Source: Azolla caroliniana
Lineage: Eukaryota > Polypodiophyta
Direction: 5' to 3'
Length of the DNA: 64,000 nt
Assembly: GCA_043228905.1 (NCBI GenBank)
Contig: JBHGNT010000008.1
Location: 19,220,001-19,284,000, forward strand
Both the position numbers and the translations under genes were made by a program. Under the pieces are notes generated by a model. It was not told where the DNA came from. It saw nothing but the letters and a program-made list of their open reading frames with translations, and did not search any database. Positions 58,222-64,000 of the stretch are shown here, in pieces. Numbering within the stretch: position 1 is the first letter of the stretch; each line of letters opens with the position of its first letter.

Positions 58222-59440
58222 TTACTCTTCTTCCTTCGCACCACCCTCGGTCTCTTCCCCTATGTTGATTATTAATTCTAGCTCACTTTCTTTGCTTTCC
58301 GCACTTTCGTGATCCTTGTCCGATTGCTCCTCTATGTCGGGTTTGTCTAAGATTACGTAGGGTTCATCGTCGCTTTGCTTCTTAAAAAATTTCACCCACT
58401 TCCCCACTATAAGTACCCGTAGTAATGTTCCATCCATCTCACATAGTCGGTAAGTTCTATTGTCGAATACCTTTCGAACTTCGTATGGTCCAAACCACCT
58501 TTTAGCAAATTTTCGTATCGAGCTATGTTGATGATCCAAACTACTATCATAGCCTATCACCCAATCTCCTTCTTCAATCTTCAGCGGTTGGAGTCGGTGT
58601 TTTTTGTCAAATCGGTGTTTGTTCCTAAACCGCGCTTCTTGTTGTCGATGTATCGCTTTCGTTATGTCTTCTGGTCTTCCTTCTAGTTGTCGTATCCGGA
58701 CCGCTAGTAATTCTTCCCGACTCATCTATTCCTTCCATGGTAGCAATGTACAAATCGCAATTGTGGTTATCGTAGGCATTACCGGAGCTTGTCCGGTCAT
58801 AAGTTCCACTAGCATATAACCGGTCACAAAATTATGCGTTGTGTGATCCGCCCATAGTGCATATGGAAGCATTTGCGACAAAATCTTTACCCTTCCATCA
58901 CATGCTTTTGCTAGTGCTTTTACGATCGAACTATGTCCTCGCTCGATCTTCCTATTTGCTTCTGGATTGTATGCCATGGTTAGTGTCAACCGATCCACAA
59001 TCACTTGTCCTACGCACCCGTACATATAGAACACTTCTTCCAAAAGAAATTACCATACTGCAGAACATGTTTTTCTTTGTAGCGCCCGACCTTCTACTGG
59101 GTTCGTCAGATCTTCCCGAGCTAACACCAAGTACTTCTTTTGTCCGATCCCGGTTGGCATGGCCATGATGTCGACCATCAATTTAGAGTTAATTATCGGT
59201 GAGAATGTCGTGTGTAATTCATCCCGATGTTGAACTCCAGAGTAGATCTGACATTTCTCGCAGCTTTCGGTGAACTCAGTTATATCCTTGTACATATTTT
59301 TCCACCAATATTTTTGTTTGATCTTTGCAAATGTCACCCATGTTCCCCAATGTCCATGCCAATCGGATTCATGAAATTCGGATAGCAGACTTCAGCAGTG
59401 TCTCTACTTGCGTGACCATGAGTTATCTTTTAATGTAAGG
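58222..59440 (-). pseudogene. Ty3/gypsy integrase region with two in-frame stops
   Basis: One minus-strand frame runs from 59337 to 58222 with stops only at 59050-59052 and 58726-58728. In order: WGTWVTFAKIKQKYWWKNMY, ESCEKCQIYSG (zinc-binding half), VVDIMAMP-like region, DLTNPVEGRALQRKT, YGCVGQVIVDR, AYNPEANRKIERGHSSIVKA (catalytic Glu block), YALWADHTTHNFVTGYM, SREELLAVRIRQLEGRPED and a C-terminal module KFAKRWFGPYEVRKVFDN. About 20 residues between the second catalytic Asp region and AYNPEAN seem deleted. RT and RNase H, expected above 59440, are absent, so the element is a fragment. Confidence 0.85.
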
Positions 59441-60630
59441 GAGCAAAGCGACAATTAAGTTGTTTTTAGTTTGTACATCTTTTTTTACAGCTTTAGGGTG
59501 GCAGGAGTCTGTCACAAAATAGCCCTCATCAACTCGAACCCTGCGCCTTCCCTGAGCTCTCAACATCAAGTAGCAAGTTTGGTGAATCGTTATCTTCATA
59601 TTCAACATTCTTTATTTGGCCGTATGGGAAGGTCTTGCCCACTTGTAGCTTGTCATCACCTTCAGACTTAGCAAATCCGAGGAACAAGTTCCCCTCTTCT
59701 TTAGCATAAATCAATGGCCATTTTAAATGGAGGTAGCTCTTCAAGCGAGGCTCAATGGGCTTATCGGCCAATGTCTTCAATGTGTTCCCTACTAATGACT
59801 TAGATGTTCCATCACCTCCAGACTCAATTAAGGTTCTTCTTGAAGCCTCTTTCACGACGTCATCGAGAGGCCTTTTTGTCAGTGAGGGAATCTTCAATTT
59901 AAATGATGGAACCTTTTGACAAGGTTCACTACAAACTATAGGCAATAAAATAATCTTAAGAAAATCTTATTGAAACTGGATATTTAAGATTAAAACTATG
60001 AAAAAGTTACTTAAAATCAATATAATTTTAGTGTAAATCCCTATCTAAGGCACTCAAAAAATAACCATAAAATTGTCAATAAAATTCTTTTAAACCACAC
60101 ATTAGACACAAATTTGTGCTCTTTCAACGGGAACTCGATGCTGAAAACACTAGGCATTCAACAAGAACTCGATGCACTACATCAAGTTCCGGTTGAAAGC
60201 ACTAGGCATTCAACTGGAACTCGATGCACTACATCGAGTTCCCATTGAAAGCACTAGGGAACGATGCAATGCATCGAGGTCTTGTATACTATAGTTTGAC
60301 ATCTTTGCAAAAATTGATTTAAAAAAAGCATCTTTACAAAATCTTTAGGTAATCTTAAAAATCGGTTCAAAATAAATAGTTGGCAATTTTCTTTCCCTTG
60401 TTCATGGTGTTGGCATTGAGTGAGGTGATTGAGGAGACGAAAACTGGAGTGTGAGATAGCTTCTGTGCTCTTGAGCACTTGAAAATCTTGAACGCAGTGA
60501 TGACAATGAGAAGATGACTTTCATTTATATAGTAATAAATTATTATTTTTTATAAATTAAATAACATTATTTTTACATGTGGCTTATTCTAGAATAAATT
60601 GTTCTACTATTTTCACTCATTTGACCTTAG
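59441..60630. other. Unassigned interval with one open frame and a hairpin
   Basis: A minus-strand frame of 138 codons (59529-59945; starts MPIVCSEPCQKVPSFKLKIP) has balanced composition, but I do not recognise it. It could be part of a neighbouring transposon. At 60120-60265 the word GGAACTCGATG and its complement recur, with a perfect 11-bp stem and 5-nt loop at 60216-60242. The rest is AT-rich. Confidence 0.45.
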
Positions 60631-63140
60631 TTGGCCTTAGTCAAGATGTTCTCAACATCGAGTAAAAATTTTGTGTTTTATGTTGAGCCTTTTACATTAT
60701 ATGATAACTCATTATTCTCAACCGAGGAATATAACCATGTAAATATTAGATGGTGCCAACATAGAGAGTCTAACGATGATATTGGGCAAAGTTCAAATTC
60801 ACTTTTTTCAATCGAGCCTTTTAACTTAGGTAGTCCTCAAAAAAGTAAAGTAGTTACAAATAATGAAGGGGTCGATTTATCTAATGTTGACAAGGATTGC
60901 ATCAATCAGCATCTCAATTTTCGAAGAGTTCCCCGACAAGTGAGTGTTAAAAGATATAATTTTTTGCATTCAGATCGTCAAATTGCATTTTATACAAGCA
61001 AGCCATGTTGTGGGAATCTTTGTCTTTCGAAGTTTGGAAAGGCAAACATGAGGGGGTTGTGACATAAATATTTGTCACTTAATGGCGATGAGCAAGATAC
61101 TTTTATGATTTCACATATGCAACTTGTTAAGGTAGATGGAGATATATTTCTCAAAGCAATGTGATGTTATGCACACTACTGGAAGATTACATTTGTCAAA
61201 TAACTTCACTCGTCATGAGGTATACCAAGCGTATAAGGATGACATGTTATTAGAAAGTGTACCTTACATACAATATCAACATTTTAATTGATTATGGAGA
61301 TTGAAGTTTAACAATGTGGTCATACCACGTAAGGTTCAAATGGATGTTTGTTCTATATTTGCAAGTTTAAAAAGCATGTCGAAAAGTGGAAGAACCGATG
61401 ACGAAATAAAGAGTTATAAGAATTTATTAAAAGAACATTGAGAAAGTCAAGTGTTGGAAAGATCTAAAGCTATGCACCATTGACAAAAAGCGCTTCAATC
61501 ACCAGAAAGGTACATGTGCTTGATTATAGATGGCACGAATCGAAAGAAGACTTGTTTGCCACACTTTCGAAGGTTGTCGAAGGATATTGCAAATGAATGC
61601 CTTGTGCAAATGCATTGAGTAGGTTGTTTGTCTTATTGTCAAACAATAAGGCCTCAAGTGTTTCTAACTTATTCGTGTGCACAACGACCCAAATCTTATA
61701 GTCACAGTAATGTAAAGAGTTTTACATCCTTGGGAAGGTATTCTCCCGCCAGTCCTACACGTACAACTAGACAACACGACCAAATAAAACAAAAACTCGA
61801 CTGTGTTCGGTTATTTAAGCGTGCAGCAAAAAGGGGCATATTTAAAAAGATTAAGGTAAACTTCTTACTAGTTGGTCATATGCATGATCATATAGATCAA
61901 ATGTTTAGCCGGTTCTCAAAGAAATTAGCGAGACGTGATGCTTTCACGCTTCCTATGCTATCAAAGTTGATCACTGAAGCTTATACCCCAAAGCCAGATG
62001 TACAACATTTGGATGAAATTTATGATTTTAAACGTTGTTGCATGGATGGGATGGGACTCTATGTAGGGCTCTTGCACTGCTTAATAATATAAGTTTTAAC
62101 CACGTCTTCCTCATCAAAAGAAGTTCTAGCAGGCACAACCAGTTGATGTTGTATGCCAAACAATACTCATCTAGTTCACAATGGGAGCCACAAGAGGGAT
62201 GTAGGCTCTTATTGCATTTTCCAAATGCGGTAATCCAAGGTGCAGAACAAATGTCGTATGATGACCATAAAATATTGGCTACTGGTAGTTCAATCGAAGA
62301 GCAAAAGATATATTGGATGCGTTGCTTTGAAGAAAAACGCAAAAATATTGAACATACCAAAAAGTACGCTCATGATAAAGATGTTGAATGGTGGGGTAAT
62401 TTCTTTAATCATCAACATACGATTTTAGATAACCACTTTTTCGGTTACTAGCCACTCAGAAATCAATTCAAATGGAATATTGGTGGCCCATCAATGGTGA
62501 GCACGACTCGTTTACAATCACAAGATAATCCTGAATTGAATAATCTAGTTTGTCCACGACAAACTACAAGTGGTGGCCCATCAATGGTGAGCACAACTCG
62601 TTTACAATCACGAGATAATCCTGAATATCGCATGTTGCAGAGAGGAGATGGTAAGGCAATCTACATGAGCTACAAGTTGGTATGTTGGTTGCAACATTAG
62701 TTGGGGGTAATAAGTTGGGTCATCCCGTTCGGATTGCTAAAATCACTGAAATTATTGAGGATGAAGAAGGCAATCAAGTTCAATTCATTGTGGTTCATTG
62801 ATATCATACCTCTTCCCTAGATGCATTTACTGGGAAGTACTCTTTAGAGATGGTTAAGGATGTCAGAGTAACAAGCAGAAAACATAGAAGAAAGAATCTA
62901 CCCAGCATGTCTACTCTAACGCTTGATAATGTAGACATACTAGTGTATGACTTCTCCTTAACCAAAACGGGCCATCTAAGACAGACCACAATCAAGATAA
63001 TAAAAGAGAAGATCCCAGATGGTCTTCCTGATGCAATATGAGACAAACAAGGAGTATGTCTCATAATCACGGTGACGTTGGATTGCAATTGGATGAAAAC
63101 AATGCATTGGTTGCTAGTATGATGAGGATGAGACCTCACA
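60631..63140 (+). pseudogene. DUF7869-like transposon protein gene, interrupted by stops
   Basis: Plus-strand frames give, in order, NFLHSDRQIAFYTSKPCCGN; KSMSKSGRTDDEIKSYK; SPERYMCLIIDGTNRKKTCL; KIKVNFLLVGHMHDHIDQMF followed by SRFSKKLARRDAF; YTPKPDVQHLDEIYDF; PNAVIQGAEQMSYDDHKI; and a C-terminal YDFSLTKTGHLRQTTIKI. The IIDG...KT and VGH(T/M)H-DIDQMFSRFS blocks fit a multi-copy eukaryotic family annotated DUF7869, thought to derive from a transposase-like RNase-H fold (recalled, not searched). Stops near 61072, 61290, 61440, 61481, 61618 and 62090, and a 90-bp internal duplication at 62484-62630, show it is dead. Confidence 0.6.
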
Positions 63141-64000
63141 AAGCTCTTCTAGTTTATTCGAATGGGTCGAAAGGGGAAGGCGTATCTTTGGGAAGTGATA
63201 GTTTTGATATATTAAACGTAAATATTGTATTTTACATCAAGATGGTGATTCACGAATATGTATAAATATAGGTGGTAGTCCTTTTGTAAATTGTGTGTAT
63301 TCTTTTATAAGTTTCACGTGTCGATTATTTATGCATTTTTTGGAAAGCCCTAAATTTTTGGACATGGTATAAATCCATATATTTTGATTCAATTGTTCAA
63401 AAACCTTTACACATGCGATACCCCTTTTTGTGAAATGACCTACTTTGTGCCTTTTTGGACGAACAGTTCTTAAAATGTGACATATTACCTATTTCAAATG
63501 ACCCGATGTTTATTGTAAACGTTGTGTAATTGGGATCCAATCCCACTAAAACTTATTGTAATTTGTAAGATTATAAATTTTTTAGTGATTTAATATAATT
63601 TACCTCCATTGCATTTACTTATTTCAGTAAAAATTTAAATACTTGTTCTTAGTGTGAATTGAGCAATAAAGGACAACAAAAATAGTCTTATGTGTAATAA
63701 TTGTAGAAATCCAAATTTCCCTCCATTTAGAATTTCTAGGTTACTATTAAAGTATTTGGTAGATTGTGGGATTTAACCACAATTCTATTGTTACCACCAC
63801 CAACACGAATTAATTAAAAAAATATTGTTTAATTAAAATAAGAATTATATAAGTTTAATAAGTATTACTAACTCCCAAAGAGTGGTTTAAACCTAAATTC
63901 ATTTCTTAAGCCATTGCAATCCACCTACTTGTTAATTATGTCTAACTCTATTTTAAGAATCGTGTTGCAATTGGAAGGAGCTTATTTGATGAGCACGTAA
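63141..64000. other. AT-rich right end, no gene
   Basis: Downstream of the DUF7869-like relic; the frame at 63038-63265 is short and unassigned. Poly-A/T tracts only. Confidence 0.5.

Overview
The window looks like nuclear DNA of a seed-free vascular plant, most likely a fern. Four observations point there. (1) It carries a full gene for the axonemal central-pair protein SPAG6/PF16, which is needed for motile sperm and is absent from flowering plants. (2) It carries a plant Sec1/KEULE gene, a large PLS-class PPR gene of fern style and a bHLH52/53-like regulator. (3) It contains interstitial TTTAGGG plant telomere repeats. (4) Introns run to several kilobases and intergenic DNA is AT-rich and full of decayed transposons. 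I cannot name the species; Adiantum or Ceratopteris relatives are plausible.

Layout. 0.2-1.8 kb (+): C-terminal exons of a Sec1/KEULE SNARE regulator, followed by a tandem array that re-copies its last codons and stop. 2.7-7.1 kb (-): complete nine-exon DBR1 lariat debranching enzyme, convergent with Sec1, with one GC-AG intron. 8.9-9.3 kb: Ty3/gypsy reverse transcriptase remnant. 10.2-13.1 kb (-): two-exon PPR gene with an N-terminal PDF-type motif. 17.5-24.1 kb (-): eight-exon UBC13-type E2 enzyme with a repeat-filled 3.6-kb intron. 26.4-29.1 kb (-): intronless bHLH factor whose last codons lie in telomere-like repeat. 29.8-30.1 kb: long CATACA microsatellite. 33.8-44.6 kb (-): eight-exon SPAG6 gene whose 6.6-kb sixth intron holds oppositely oriented LINE fragments. 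47.3-47.8 kb (-): intronless four-EF-hand calmodulin-like gene. 48-64 kb: gene-poor, with tandem repeats, SINE-like sequences, two solo LTRs, two LINE families, a gypsy integrase with two stops, and a broken DUF7869-like transposon gene at the right end.

The genes are ordinary single-copy housekeeping, signalling or sperm-motility genes and form no shared pathway. I found no cluster that looks like a new biochemical system. The most notable structures are mobile-element ones. Five copies of a GGTTCGGTT-rich element with inverted ends are present; three of them lie 80-190 bp upstream of start codons (DBR1, PPR, SPAG6). One copy was split by a 430-bp solo LTR whose 5-bp target duplication can be checked against the uninterrupted copy 44 kb away.

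All multi-exon models were built by eye from reading frame, GT/AG sites and remembered family alignments. Every splice phase in them closes, but no transcript evidence was available.
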